A DNA stretch of 64,000 nucleotides from Bacteroidales bacterium (GCA_004557405.1 SFDZ01000003.1:123745-187744), one strand, 5' to 3'. Positions 16,124 to 25,453 are shown, counted from the first letter of the stretch. Notes: a model not told the origin generated them from the letters alone. A program made the numbers and translations.

Positions 16124-18262
16124 TTAGTTTATAAGTTGTAAATCCAATTGTTTTTTAAGCAGGTCGGTATGCGCAATTTTTACGGTTACCGCATCGCCAA
16201 GTTGGAATTTTTTGCCGGAGTTTCGGCCTACGATGCAGTAGTTTTTCTCGTCGAACATGTAATAATCGCGTCCCAAATCGCGCACCGAAATCATGCCTTC
16301 GCATTTATTTTCGTTCAGTTCCACATAGATGCCCCAATCGGTAACGCCCGAGATGACGCCGTCGTACACCTGTCCGATGCGTTCGGCCATAAATTCCACC
16401 TGTTTGTATTTGATGGAAGCGCGTTCGGCATTGGCGGCCAACTGTTCCATATCGCTGCTGTGCTTGCAATAGGTTTCCCACGTTACGGCATCGACGCTTT
16501 TGCCGCCGTCGAGATAACGCGTGAGCAGGCGGTGCACCATCATGTCGGGATAGCGCCGTATGGGCGACGTGAAATGTGTGTAGTAGTTGAACGCCAAACC
16601 ATAGTGGCCGCAGTTGTCGGTACTGTAAATGGCTTTTGCCATCGATCGAATGGCGAGTGTTTCTATCAGATTTTGCTCTTTTTTCCCTTCGACTTCGTCC
16701 AACAGATGATTGATAGATGCCGACACTTCGGCATTGCGTCCCGTGGTTTTCACTTTGTAGCCAAAGCGTTTGATGAATTCGGCCAGATTGGCCAATTTGT
16801 CGGGATTCGGCACATCGTGTACGCGATAGACAAACGTTTTGGGCTCCTCGCCACGTTTTTTTGGTTTACCGATATGCGTAGCCACCGTTTTGTTGGCCAA
16901 CAGCATAAATTCCTCGACCAATTTGTTGGCATCTTTCGCCTCTTTGAAATAGACGCTGAGCGGTTTGCCGTTTTCGTCGATGTCGAAACGTGTTTCGACC
17001 CGTTCGAATGCGATGGCGCCTTTGGCAAAACGCTGTGTGCGCAATATTTTGGCCAACTCGTTGAGTTTCAGCAATTCTTCGGCAAAATCGCCCTCACCCG
17101 TTTCGATGCGTTCCTGTGCCTCTTCGTAGGTAAAGCGGCGGTCGGATTTGATGACCGTGCGTGCGATGGTGTAGTCCTTCACATCGGCAAAATCGTCCAT
17201 GCGGAAGATGACGGAATAAGCCAATTTTTCTTCGTTCGGGCGCAGCGAGCAAATGCCGTTGCACAAATGTTCGGGCAGCATAGGCACCGTGCGATCGACC
17301 AAATAGACCGATGTAGCACGCCGATAAGCCTCTTTGTCGATGATGCTGCCTTCGGTTACATAGTGCGTTACATCGGCAATGTGTACGCCAATTTCCCACA
17401 ATCCGTCGTCGGTAGCCCGAATCGACAGGGCGTCGTCGAAATCTTTGGCATCGCGCGGGTCGATGGTAAAGGTGCAAACCGATCGCATATCGATGCGTTT
17501 TTTGATTTCGGTCGGTGTGATGCCTGCGTCAATTTTGTCGGCCGCAGCCTCCACATCTTCGGGATATTTGTAGGGAAGTCCGAATTCGGCCAGAATGGCG
17601 TGCATCTCGGTGTTGTTGTCGCCCACATAGCCCAACACATCGACCACTTCGCCGATGGGATTTTTCGATTTATCGTCCCACTCTACGATGCGTGCAACAC
17701 ATTTTTGACCATTTTTGCCGCCTTTCAATTTATCGAGCGGGATGAATATGTCGTGCACAAGTTGTTTGCGATCGACATTGAGGAATGCGAACGAGTTCTT
17801 CACGTCGAGCACTCCGACAAATTCCGTTTTGGCGCGTTCTATCACTTCCACCACTTCGCCTTCGGGTTCGTGCCCTTTGCGCCGCGGATAGAGCAACACA
17901 CGAACGCGATCGCCGTTGAGCGCACAGCCCATGCTGCGTTCGGCAACAAACACGAGTTCGCCGCCATCGTCGGGCACCAAATAGGTCTTTTTGGCCACCG
18001 TTTGGCGGTCGAGCGTACCCGTTACATGGTTTTGCCGCAGATTCATGCGGTATTTACCCGGCGCCACCATTAGCAATGCACCTTGGTCGCACAAGTCGGT
18101 CAAGGCTGCATCCAACGCACGCCGCTGCGGTTCGGAGCGCAACCCCAAAGCATGCGCCAACTGTTTGCAATTCAACGTTTTGGTTGGCACTTCGGCAAAA
18201 ATGCTTGCCACCGCCGATGCCATGCTCGCACGATTGGATGTTCGTTTATTTTTATTTTTCAT
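16124..18262 (-). CDS. rnr: Ribonuclease R
   Basis: The ATG at 18262 (MKNKNKRTSN) gives 712 residues; an in-frame start at 18328 would lie upstream of the promoter. An N-terminal winged-helix-like part (residues 15-75) and cold-shock domains are followed by the RNB catalytic domain with the metal-binding motif TIDPRDAKDFDDALS. An S1 domain (YDGVISGVTDWGIYVELNENKCEG) ends the protein. The lysine-rich tail of some RNase R proteins is missing. It degrades structured RNA 3' to 5' in the cytoplasm. It leads an operon with the SIMPL and C_GCAxxG_C_C genes and is divergent from rdgB. Confidence 0.95.
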   Translation of the reverse strand: MKNKNKRTSNRASMASAVASIFAEVPTKTLNCKQLAHALGLRSEPQRRALDAALTDLCDQGALLMVAPGKYRMNLRQNHVTGTLDRQTVAKKTYLVPDDGGELVFVAERSMGCALNGDRVRVLLYPRRKGHEPEGEVVEVIERAKTEFVGVLDVKNSFAFLNVDRKQLVHDIFIPLDKLKGGKNGQKCVARIVEWDDKSKNPIGEVVDVLGYVGDNNTEMHAILAEFGLPYKYPEDVEAAADKIDAGITPTEIKKRIDMRSVCTFTIDPRDAKDFDDALSIRATDDGLWEIGVHIADVTHYVTEGSIIDKEAYRRATSVYLVDRTVPMLPEHLCNGICSLRPNEEKLAYSVIFRMDDFADVKDYTIARTVIKSDRRFTYEEAQERIETGEGDFAEELLKLNELAKILRTQRFAKGAIAFERVETRFDIDENGKPLSVYFKEAKDANKLVEEFMLLANKTVATHIGKPKKRGEEPKTFVYRVHDVPNPDKLANLAEFIKRFGYKVKTTGRNAEVSASINHLLDEVEGKKEQNLIETLAIRSMAKAIYSTDNCGHYGLAFNYYTHFTSPIRRYPDMMVHRLLTRYLDGGKSVDAVTWETYCKHSSDMEQLAANAERASIKYKQVEFMAERIGQVYDGVISGVTDWGIYVELNENKCEGMISVRDLGRDYYMFDEKNYCIVGRNSGKKFQLGDAVTVKIAHTDLLKKQLDLQLIN

Positions 18263-18287
18263 GTTCCAGACATTTTTTTTGATAGGA

Positions 18288-18318
18288 CAAAAGTAACAAA
18301 AAGCATACAAATTTACAA
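18288..18318 (-). promoter_or_regulatory. Promoter of the rnr operon
   Basis: Minus-strand TTG (18316-18318), 20-base spacer and TACTTTTG (18288-18295), 26 bases before the rnr ATG. Confidence 0.75.
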
Positions 18319-18358
18319 CTCTTCGCAAAAAAAATTATCAAAACACTCTATTTTTTTG

Positions 18359-18387
18359 TATCTTTGTCCCGTTTTTAATCAGAAGGA
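18359..18387 (+). promoter_or_regulatory. -7 element and Shine-Dalgarno site of rdgB
   Basis: TATCTTTG (18359-18366) fits the -7 consensus. AGAAGGA (18381-18387), 2 bases before the ATG at 18390, is one of the few sequences in the window that looks like a Shine-Dalgarno site, although its spacing to the ATG is short. No good -33 TTTG is seen. Confidence 0.6.
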
Positions 18388-18389
18388 CA

Positions 18390-18974
18390 ATGTCGAGAAA
18401 ATTGGTTTTTGCTACACACAATGCACACAAAGTGGACGAGGTCAGAGCGATTCTGCCTGCCTCTGTCGAGTTGGTCGGACCGGCGGCGCTTGGTTGCCAC
18501 GATGAAATACCCGAAACCGGCAAAACGCTGAGAGATAATGCTTTGCAAAAAGTGCAATACATACACGACCGTTTCGGTGTTGATTGTTTTGCCGACGACA
18601 CCGGTTTGGAGGTTGAGGCGTTAGATGGTGCGCCGGGCGTCTATTCGGCACGCTATGCCGGCGAGCCGGCCGACTTTGCCAAAAATCGCGCCAAATTGTT
18701 GGCGGCCTTGACCGGGATTTCGAACCGGCGAGCACAGTTTCGCACCGTGGTGTCGCTGATTTTGAACGACAAAACGTACTTTTTCGAGGGCATCGTTACG
18801 GGGCGCATCATCGCCGAAGAGCGCGGTGTCGGCGGTTTCGGATACGATTCGGTGTTTGTGCCCGACGGCTACGACAAGACCTTTGCCGAACTGCCCGCCG
18901 CGGTCAAAAACAGCATCAGTCACCGTGCGCGCGCCATGGAACAACTGAACAACTTTTTAGCCCAACATCCGTAA
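18390..18974 (+). CDS. rdgB: XTP/dITP diphosphatase (RdgB/HAM1)
   Basis: This 194-residue protein has the complete HAM1 motif series: [14 protein letters not shown] at the start, [50 protein letters not shown] and the terminal [10 protein letters not shown]. It hydrolyses deaminated purine nucleoside triphosphates such as ITP, dITP and XTP to the monophosphates, protecting DNA and RNA. It is the first gene of a plus-strand cluster and porZ starts 22 bases after its stop. Confidence 0.96.
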   Translation: MSRKLVFATHNAHKVDEVRAILPASVELVGPAALGCHDEIPETGKTLRDNALQKVQYIHDRFGVDCFADDTGLEVEALDGAPGVYSARYAGEPADFAKNRAKLLAALTGISNRRAQFRTVVSLILNDKTYFFEGIVTGRIIAEERGVGGFGYDSVFVPDGYDKTFAELPAAVKNSISHRARAMEQLNNFLAQHP

Positions 18975-18996
18975 TACTATCATAAATTGAAACTAT

Positions 18997-21300
18997 ATGA
19001 GAATCAAAACTTTAGCCATCGTTTGTCTTGTTTGCACAAGTGTCCTTGCCGAGCAATTGGCCATCGGCAGTTGGCGCACACATTTGGCCTATAGCAACAC
19101 GCTAATCATCGCACAAACCGAAAACGAAGTGTATGGTGTGAGCGGAGGCGCACTCTATTCGGTGAACAAAGACGACTTGGGCATCGAACTACTATCGAAA
19201 ATCACAGGTTTGAACGACAACAACATCGCCTACATTGCCTATTCCGAGCAGGAAAAAACTCTGATAATAGCCTATGCCAATGCCAACATCGACTTGCTGA
19301 CCGCCGACGGCATCTACAACGTCACCGACTTGTATCGCAAAAATATGGCAGGCAGCAAAAACATCAACCACATTTATTGTCGTGGCAAATATGCCTATTT
19401 GTCGTGCGATTTCGGCATTGTGGTGCTCGACATACCCCGACAAGAGATTGCCGACACCTACATCATCGGTACGCTGGGCGACAACGTGCCGGTGCTATCG
19501 TTTTTCGAATACAACGACACTTTCTACGCCACCACCGCCGATGCCATCAAACAAGCGCCCGCATCGGGTAAAAATCTTGCCAATTTCGAGAATTGGTCAA
19601 CCATCGAAACACCACACACCAAATCGAACAAACAGGCCGTGGCATACAACGGCAATCTGTATGTGCTTCAGAGCGATAGTGTGGTGTACAAACAAAGCAA
19701 CGGTGCATGGAACAAGGTCTATTCGCCAATAGCCAACATTGGCACCGACAGCGCCAATCTGTACCTGATGGAACAAAATAGTTTTACCGTGATAAGCCCG
19801 TCCGGTAAACGCACCTACAACAACAGCGGCATTGCTATGACACAATACGATGCCGAAAATGATTGCTTTTGGGCTGCCGCCAACTCGGCCGGCATTGCCA
19901 AAATCGGGCGCAGCGACAACAGCACAAACATTTTCTGCCCGAACGGTCCGGCAGTGAACTACGCATGGCGCATCAGATACAGCGACGGGAAAATATGTGT
20001 GGTGCCGGGCGGTTACGCTGCGGTGTTCAAAAATCGTCCCGGTTATGTGATGCAATTCCACGACCAACGATGGGAAAACATTCTCGCAGGGGATTTCCAA
20101 CAAGCCTTTGGGGTTACGCCGCTCGACATTTCGGATGTGGTAATCGACCCAAACAATAACGAGCACCTGTATGCTGCGAGTTTCGGATACGGATTATTCG
20201 AGATTCTCGACGGAAAACTTATCAAACACTACACGCCGGCCAACAGTGCCATAGAATCGTATTTGCCGAACACATCATATCCTTATGTCTGGGTCGATGC
20301 GCTACAATACGATCAACACCATAATTTGTGGATTGGCAATCTGTGCGCATCGAGAAACGATATCAAGGTGCTACTCAACGGTGGCACCAAAATGGTCAAC
20401 ATCAAAAATGCCGCCACAGTTCCCATCGAACGTATGACTCATCTGATGATTTCATCGGTCAATCCGAACCAGAAATGGGTTTTGAGTTTGCGCAACCCTT
20501 CCGGCATCGGCGTATTCGACGACAACGGCACCATTGAAAACCAAACTGACGACCAAGCCATGTTTGTGTCGAAATTTACCGACCAAGACGGGAATACTAT
20601 CGCGAACGAATTTCTTTATGCCATAGCCCAAGACCACAACGGCACTATTTGGGTTGGCGGCACAAACGGTATTTTCATCATCACCAATCCAAACAGCGTA
20701 TTCAAAAACAACGCCATTACCGCGGCACGTATCAAAATTCCGCGTAACGACGGCACCAACCTTGCCGATTACCTTTTGGACAATATACAGATAAACGCCA
20801 TCGCCGTCGATGGTTCGAACCGCAAATGGATTGGAACGGAGTCGAACGGCGTATTCCTTGTGTCGGAAGACGGACTCGAAACCATCGAACACTTTACTAG
20901 CGAAAATAGTCCTTTGCTATCGAACAACATTATCAGCATCGGCATCAACGAAAAGACAGGCGAAGTATTTTTCGGCACCGGCAACGGATTGTGCTCATAC
21001 CAATCGGATGCGAGCGAAGGCAACGACACATTCAACAATGTGCACGCTTTCCCGAATCCCGTGCGCGAGGACTATTCGGGCGTCATTACCATTACCGGTT
21101 TGGTTACCGACACCCGCGTCAAAATAACCGACATTGCCGGCAATGTGGTTTACGAGACAATGTCGAACGGTGGCATCGCCACTTGGGACGGTAACCGCCG
21201 CGACGGCGGACGTGTGGCCACCGGCGTTTACTTGGCCATGTGCTTCGGCCCGGACGGCAAGTCGCACGAAACGACCAAAATACTGATTATAAACAAATAG
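18997..21300 (+). CDS. porZ: PorZ-like T9SS attachment-complex protein with sorting domain
   Basis: This 767-residue protein has a signal peptide (MRIKTLAIVCLVCTSVLA) and begins QLAIGSWRTHLAYSN, the usual start of PorZ. Two beta-propeller regions follow, with repeated blades ending in LWIGN, IWVGGTNGIF, KWIGTESNGVFLVS and VFFGTGNGL. The C-terminal 85 residues (HAFPNPVRED onward) form a T9SS sorting domain with the GGRVATGVYLAMC strand. In Porphyromonas gingivalis, PorZ is a cell-surface protein of the PorUVQZ attachment complex that supplies anionic LPS to the sortase PorU. It fits with the T9SS cargo genes in this window. An acyltransferase gene starts 3 bases after its stop. Confidence 0.88.
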   Translation: MRIKTLAIVCLVCTSVLAEQLAIGSWRTHLAYSNTLIIAQTENEVYGVSGGALYSVNKDDLGIELLSKITGLNDNNIAYIAYSEQEKTLIIAYANANIDLLTADGIYNVTDLYRKNMAGSKNINHIYCRGKYAYLSCDFGIVVLDIPRQEIADTYIIGTLGDNVPVLSFFEYNDTFYATTADAIKQAPASGKNLANFENWSTIETPHTKSNKQAVAYNGNLYVLQSDSVVYKQSNGAWNKVYSPIANIGTDSANLYLMEQNSFTVISPSGKRTYNNSGIAMTQYDAENDCFWAAANSAGIAKIGRSDNSTNIFCPNGPAVNYAWRIRYSDGKICVVPGGYAAVFKNRPGYVMQFHDQRWENILAGDFQQAFGVTPLDISDVVIDPNNNEHLYAASFGYGLFEILDGKLIKHYTPANSAIESYLPNTSYPYVWVDALQYDQHHNLWIGNLCASRNDIKVLLNGGTKMVNIKNAATVPIERMTHLMISSVNPNQKWVLSLRNPSGIGVFDDNGTIENQTDDQAMFVSKFTDQDGNTIANEFLYAIAQDHNGTIWVGGTNGIFIITNPNSVFKNNAITAARIKIPRNDGTNLADYLLDNIQINAIAVDGSNRKWIGTESNGVFLVSEDGLETIEHFTSENSPLLSNNIISIGINEKTGEVFFGTGNGLCSYQSDASEGNDTFNNVHAFPNPVREDYSGVITITGLVTDTRVKITDIAGNVVYETMSNGGIATWDGNRRDGGRVATGVYLAMCFGPDGKSHETTKILIINK

Positions 21301-21303
21301 GCG

Positions 21304-22311
21304 ATGCAACAAAACTGTTTTGATTTTCTACGTTTCCTTTTTGCATTTATCGTAGTAATTGGACATACCATTGTTTTGACACAACAGCCGGCGTATCAAC
21401 CGCTGAAACCATTTGCCGACACGATGCTGTCGGTAACCGGTTTTTTTGTTATCAGCGGATTTCTTATCAGCCGCAGTTACAAGCACAGCCCCACGGCAAC
21501 AGCGTATTTCGCCAAACGCGCCAAACGTCTCTTGCCGGCTTATGCAACTGTCATTCTGTGTTGTGCGTTTGCATTTTGCGCCATTTCGTCATTACCGCTC
21601 AAAGACTATTTTTCGAGCCACTTGTTTATCAAATATTTAGCCGCAAATTTAAGTTTTTTGAACTTTATACAACCATGTTTGCCCGGTGTATTCGACGAGA
21701 ACTACATGTGTGCCGTGAATGGCGCATTGTGGACATTGAAAATCGAAATCGGATTCTATCTCATTGTGCCGTTACTGATATACGGCATGCGCAAATGCCG
21801 AAAATACGATTGGCTGTTCCTGACCACCATCTACGTCATGGCAGTCGCTTACAGGCACATATTGGCAGTCTTGAGCGACGACAACGACATCTACGGCCTT
21901 TTGAATCACCAACTGCCGGCATTTATGTCCTATTTTGCGGTCGGCATCTTCGCCGAAACCTATTTCGACCTCATTATCAAGCACAAAAACAAGTGGTGTA
22001 TCCCCGCCTTGCTGATAGCCGCCGGCGAATACTATTTCGAATCCGAATACCTGTTTCCGCTGGCATTCGGGCTGACTATCATTTATTGCGCCTATTCACT
22101 GCCGCTACTAAACAAATTCGGCAAATACGGCGACTTCTCGTATGGCATTTACATTTGGCATTTCCCTATCATACAACTATTCATCCACTTCGGGCTTTTC
22201 GACAGCGCGCCCGACTGGTTGGCTTTCGCCATCACTATATTAAGTGTATTGACAATGGGATGGTTGTCGTGGAATTTGATCGAAAAACATTTTTTGAAAC
22301 ACCGTTCATAA
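21304..22311 (+). CDS. Acyltransferase family 3 (OafA-like) integral membrane protein
   Basis: This 335-residue protein has about ten membrane segments. The N-terminus has the family pattern FDFLRFLFAFIVVIGHT with the catalytic-type histidine near residue 21. It is followed by GFFVISGFLISRSY and the R-x-x-R-element AKRAKRLLPAY. A later GALWTLKIEIGFYLIVPLLI segment and the terminal YGIYIWHFPI motif complete the acyltransferase-3 signature. Such enzymes acetylate sugars of lipopolysaccharide, capsule or peptidoglycan. Its position 3 bases after porZ and before a phosphoethanolamine transferase suggests surface-glycolipid modification, possibly of the LPS used by the T9SS; that link is inference. 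Confidence 0.88.
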   Translation: MQQNCFDFLRFLFAFIVVIGHTIVLTQQPAYQPLKPFADTMLSVTGFFVISGFLISRSYKHSPTATAYFAKRAKRLLPAYATVILCCAFAFCAISSLPLKDYFSSHLFIKYLAANLSFLNFIQPCLPGVFDENYMCAVNGALWTLKIEIGFYLIVPLLIYGMRKCRKYDWLFLTTIYVMAVAYRHILAVLSDDNDIYGLLNHQLPAFMSYFAVGIFAETYFDLIIKHKNKWCIPALLIAAGEYYFESEYLFPLAFGLTIIYCAYSLPLLNKFGKYGDFSYGIYIWHFPIIQLFIHFGLFDSAPDWLAFAITILSVLTMGWLSWNLIEKHFLKHRS

Positions 22312-22353
22312 CCCCGATGCACGCAACTTATTGAAATTGCGACAGCAAACAAA

Positions 22354-22405
22354 AAAACACCACAACAGACATGGATTTCCGCACACAAATAGCCATTCCC
22401 AAGCA
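22354..22405 (+). repeat. Direct repeat, copy 1 (start of the phosphoethanolamine transferase gene)
   Basis: Bases 22370-22405 are identical (36 of 36) to 24196-24231. A weaker match (AAAACACC and CAA) extends the repeat to 22354. It contains the start codon and first 11 codons (MDFRTQIAIPK) of the gene. Confidence 0.97.
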
Positions 22406-24218
22406 ACCGCGCATATCGTTGCAAGCACTTCCGATGGTGGCGTTGACGCTGATTCTCTTCACGCCTTACCTCATAGCCGTCGGCATCGCTACCGACTTGC
22501 ACGGCATCGCTACACGATTGCTGTATGTTTGGATTGGCGCCATGTGGATAGTATTGCCGGCCATATTTCTGAAGGCACGTGCGTTTTTTGTATGGCACAG
22601 CATCACCCTGCTGCTTGGGCTGGTGGAATGCGTTCATCTGATAATGTACCAAGCCACTACTTCGTTATTGTTTGTTTACACCATTCTGATAGCCGAAGTC
22701 GGCGAATTTTTGGAACTTTGTTCGACCGTTTGGCCGCTCATTCTGGCAGTTATCGCCTTTTTTACGTTCTATTTTTGGTTGATTTTCAATAACATAGAAA
22801 ACCGACCGCTATTGACAGGCAAATGCCGTTGGGGTGCCATAATCGGCGAAATACTGACCGTTGTTTTCCTACTTGGCACATGGCAACACACCCCGTCCAC
22901 CGATGTCGAATGGTGGTCTCTGCCCGTCAGCCAGGAGCATCTGAACACCGAAGTCCGCCACACTTGCGAACGTGTGTTGCCGTTCAATTTGGTACACCAC
23001 ACCGCATCTATCGTCAGAATGCGCCACACCATTGAGACAGCCGGCAAACAACTGCAACACTTTTCGTTTGGCACCAAGCACACACAACCCGACACAAAAA
23101 CAATCGTCTTACTCGTCATCGGCGAAACGGCGCGTTACGGCAATTTCGGCATCAACGGCTACCCACGCAACACCACACCACGCCTCTGCCAACGTCCAAA
23201 TCTCATCACATTCGATAGTGTATATGCCATAGCTAACCTGACAACTGTGTCGGTGCCGTTTATGCTGTCGCGCGCCACACCACAAAATCCTAATTTGTAC
23301 GTTCAAGAAAAATCCGTCGTCGAAGCCTTTGCCGAAAGCGGCTACAAAACAGCATGGATAGCCAACCAAAGTTTCGGCAACCAACTGCTGATGCGCATCT
23401 CCGAAACGTGCGACTACACACACTACATCCCATCGGACAACAACAATCACACCAATACGGACATCCGTCTGTTGGACTATTTGCAACCATTCGTTGCCGA
23501 CAACAACGAGCCGCAATTCGTGGTGTTACACTCATTGGGGTGCCACTACAAATACAACTATCGCTATCCGGCCGACTTCGCACAATTCACGCCCGACCTC
23601 AACAACAAACCGGAAATCAGCCGGTTGCAAGACGCATTCAAGGTGCACATCGGCACCGAAGCCCACACACCCGAAAAACTGCGGACCCTGATTGAAAAAT
23701 CGCTTGCCAACAAGCCCTTGCGCAACGAAGTGCGTTCGTTGCTCGTCAACTCGTACGACAACGCCATACTCTACACCGACTTCTTTTTGGACAGCACCAT
23801 CAGCGTGCTGAACGCCACCGGACGGCCATGCGTGCTACTCTACATCGGCGACCACGGCGAAAACCTGTTGGACGACGACCGCAACCTGATACTGCACGGC
23901 ACATACGGCGGTAGCGCCTACGAATATCACGTCCCGATGTTTGTGTGGTACTCGGACACATACAAACAAACGCACCCCGACAAAATAGCCTGTTTGCAAC
24001 AGCACAAAACCTGCAAAACATCGTCGATGACACTATTTCACACCTTGCTTGATTTGGGCGATATACACTACCAACAACAAAAAGAATGCCACAGCATGGC
24101 ATCCGAACAATTTCGTGCCGACAACATCATCTACGGGCTCGATGCCAACATGCAACTCATCGACATACCAACCGACAACAAAACACCGCAAACATCATGG
24201 ATTTCCGCACACAAATAG
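22371..24218 (+). CDS. Phosphoethanolamine transferase (EptA/sulfatase superfamily)
   Basis: This 615-residue protein has about five N-terminal membrane helices (to about residue 180) and a periplasmic alkaline-phosphatase-like domain. The nucleophile motif VIGETARYGNFGINGYPRNT puts the catalytic threonine at about 253, and DHGE lies at about 494-497 with a later HVPMF histidine, all EptA/CptA features. It should move phosphoethanolamine from phosphatidylethanolamine to lipid A or core sugar. Its first 11 residues match the next protein because the DNA is duplicated. Its last residues (SWISAHK) and stop are read from the second repeat copy in another frame, so it overlaps the GSCFA gene by 22 bases. 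A Met at residue 22 could be the ancestral start. Confidence 0.88.
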   Translation: MDFRTQIAIPKQPRISLQALPMVALTLILFTPYLIAVGIATDLHGIATRLLYVWIGAMWIVLPAIFLKARAFFVWHSITLLLGLVECVHLIMYQATTSLLFVYTILIAEVGEFLELCSTVWPLILAVIAFFTFYFWLIFNNIENRPLLTGKCRWGAIIGEILTVVFLLGTWQHTPSTDVEWWSLPVSQEHLNTEVRHTCERVLPFNLVHHTASIVRMRHTIETAGKQLQHFSFGTKHTQPDTKTIVLLVIGETARYGNFGINGYPRNTTPRLCQRPNLITFDSVYAIANLTTVSVPFMLSRATPQNPNLYVQEKSVVEAFAESGYKTAWIANQSFGNQLLMRISETCDYTHYIPSDNNNHTNTDIRLLDYLQPFVADNNEPQFVVLHSLGCHYKYNYRYPADFAQFTPDLNNKPEISRLQDAFKVHIGTEAHTPEKLRTLIEKSLANKPLRNEVRSLLVNSYDNAILYTDFFLDSTISVLNATGRPCVLLYIGDHGENLLDDDRNLILHGTYGGSAYEYHVPMFVWYSDTYKQTHPDKIACLQQHKTCKTSSMTLFHTLLDLGDIHYQQQKECHSMASEQFRADNIIYGLDANMQLIDIPTDNKTPQTSWISAHK

Positions 24219-24231
24219 CCATTCCCAAGCA
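24180..24231 (+). repeat. Direct repeat, copy 2 (start of the GSCFA gene)
   Basis: This second copy holds the leader, ATG and first codons of the GSCFA gene, and in another frame the last codons and TAG of the phosphoethanolamine transferase gene. The exact 36-bp core is 24196-24231, 1,826 bases after copy 1. Confidence 0.97.
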
Positions 24232-25051
24232 CAACGACATCGACCTCGACTGCCGCATCATGCTGTTAGGGTCGTGTTTTGCCGACAACATCGGCACCAA
24301 ACTGCATGATTTCCGTTTCGCTTGCGACGTCAACCCGTTTGGTGTGCTCTACAACCCCCTATCGATAGCCCAAAGCATCGAGCGGCTATTAACTGAAAAA
24401 CCATTTACAAAAGACGAGCTATTTTGCCACAATGCGCTGTGGCACAGTTGGATGCATCACGGCAGTTTTTCGGACACCACGCCTGAACACACCCTCGACC
24501 GCATAAACCAACGCTATCTGCCGGCCTGCGCCAACATGTCGCACATCGATGTGCTGATGCTGACGTTCGGGTCGTCGTGGGTGTACGAGTACGACGGAAA
24601 AGTGGTGGCCAACTGCCACAAAGTGCCGAACAACCGTTTTGTGCGCCGCAGGCTCACCATCGACGAGATAACCGACCGCTACACGCGCCTGTTTACACAA
24701 CTGTGGCAACACAACCCGACATTGCGCATCATACTCACCGTGAGCCCTGTGCGCTACATGCGCGGCGCCATTCCCGAAAATCAGACCAACAAAGCCATTT
24801 TGCTGTTAGCCACCGAAGCGCTGAGCCACACGTTTGCCGACCGCGTCAGTTATTTTCCGGCTTACGAAATTGTGTTGGACGAATTGCGCGATTATCGTTT
24901 CTTTGCCGACGACATGATTCATCCGTCGGGCATGGCCACGGCATACGTTTGGGAACGTTTTGTCCAAACCTACCTCACGCCGGCAGCCCAAGCGCAACTA
25001 CCCCAAATCGACAAAGAGAACAAACACGCCGCACACCGCCCGTTGCATTAA
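24197..25051 (+). CDS. GSCFA-domain protein (SGNH-hydrolase-like)
   Basis: From the ATG at 24197 the protein has 284 residues. It begins FRTQIAIPK and then IMLLGSCFADNIGTKL, which is the GSCFA motif that names the family. The motif provides the serine and oxyanion glycine of an SGNH-like hydrolase fold. Further blocks are NPFGVLYNPLSIAQSI, LMLTFGSSWVY, LTVSPVRYMRG and the late DMIHPSGMATAYVWERF with the probable catalytic Asp and His. Family members are predicted esterases, substrates unknown; being cytoplasmic by sequence, it has no signal peptide. It follows the envelope-modification genes and overlaps the upstream gene by 22 bases. Confidence 0.88.
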   Translation: MDFRTQIAIPKHNDIDLDCRIMLLGSCFADNIGTKLHDFRFACDVNPFGVLYNPLSIAQSIERLLTEKPFTKDELFCHNALWHSWMHHGSFSDTTPEHTLDRINQRYLPACANMSHIDVLMLTFGSSWVYEYDGKVVANCHKVPNNRFVRRRLTIDEITDRYTRLFTQLWQHNPTLRIILTVSPVRYMRGAIPENQTNKAILLLATEALSHTFADRVSYFPAYEIVLDELRDYRFFADDMIHPSGMATAYVWERFVQTYLTPAAQAQLPQIDKENKHAAHRPLH

Positions 25052-25085
25052 ACGCCATATCAAAATCCCAAAAAGTCGCGAAAAA

Positions 25086-25117
25086 TTTGGATTGATTCAA
25101 AAACAGCCGTATCTTTG
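25086..25117 (+). promoter_or_regulatory. Promoter of the TSCPD gene
   Basis: TTTG (25086-25089), a 20-base spacer and TATCTTTG (25110-25117), a near-ideal Bacteroidota promoter about 50 bases before the ATG. Confidence 0.8.
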
Positions 25118-25169
25118 CTTATTATCGAAACGTAGCTGTAACACATCACCCAAAAGAATCATCAACATC

Positions 25170-25427
25170 ATGACATTCGACTACAAAACACAAGGCACTT
25201 GCAGCCAACTGATACACCTCGAGATAGAAGGCGACACACTCCAAAACGTGGAGTTCGTTGGCGGTTGCCACGGCAATCTGCAAGGCATCGGCGCCTTGGT
25301 GCGCGGCATGAAAGTGGACGACATCATAGCCAAACTCGCCGGCATACGATGCGGCTACAAAAACACATCGTGCCCCGACCAACTGGCACGCGCACTCACA
25401 CAATACAAAGCGCAACAGATACGCTGA
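25170..25427 (+). CDS. TSCPD-domain protein (TIGR03905 type)
   Basis: This 85-residue protein starts MTFDYKTQGTCSQLIHLEI. It contains GGCHGNLQGIGALVRGM and the naming motif TSCPDQLARAL, with three to four conserved cysteines. The TSCPD domain also occurs at the C-terminus of B12-dependent ribonucleotide reductases, where it may bind zinc. Stand-alone copies are common in Bacteroidota and Firmicutes and have no established role. The long in-frame extension upstream to 24960 overlaps the GSCFA gene and precedes the promoter, so it is not used. A strong terminator follows 26 bases after the stop. Confidence 0.88.
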   Translation: MTFDYKTQGTCSQLIHLEIEGDTLQNVEFVGGCHGNLQGIGALVRGMKVDDIIAKLAGIRCGYKNTSCPDQLARALTQYKAQQIR

Positions 25428-25453
25428 CAACCATACTATCAAAGCACAACAAC

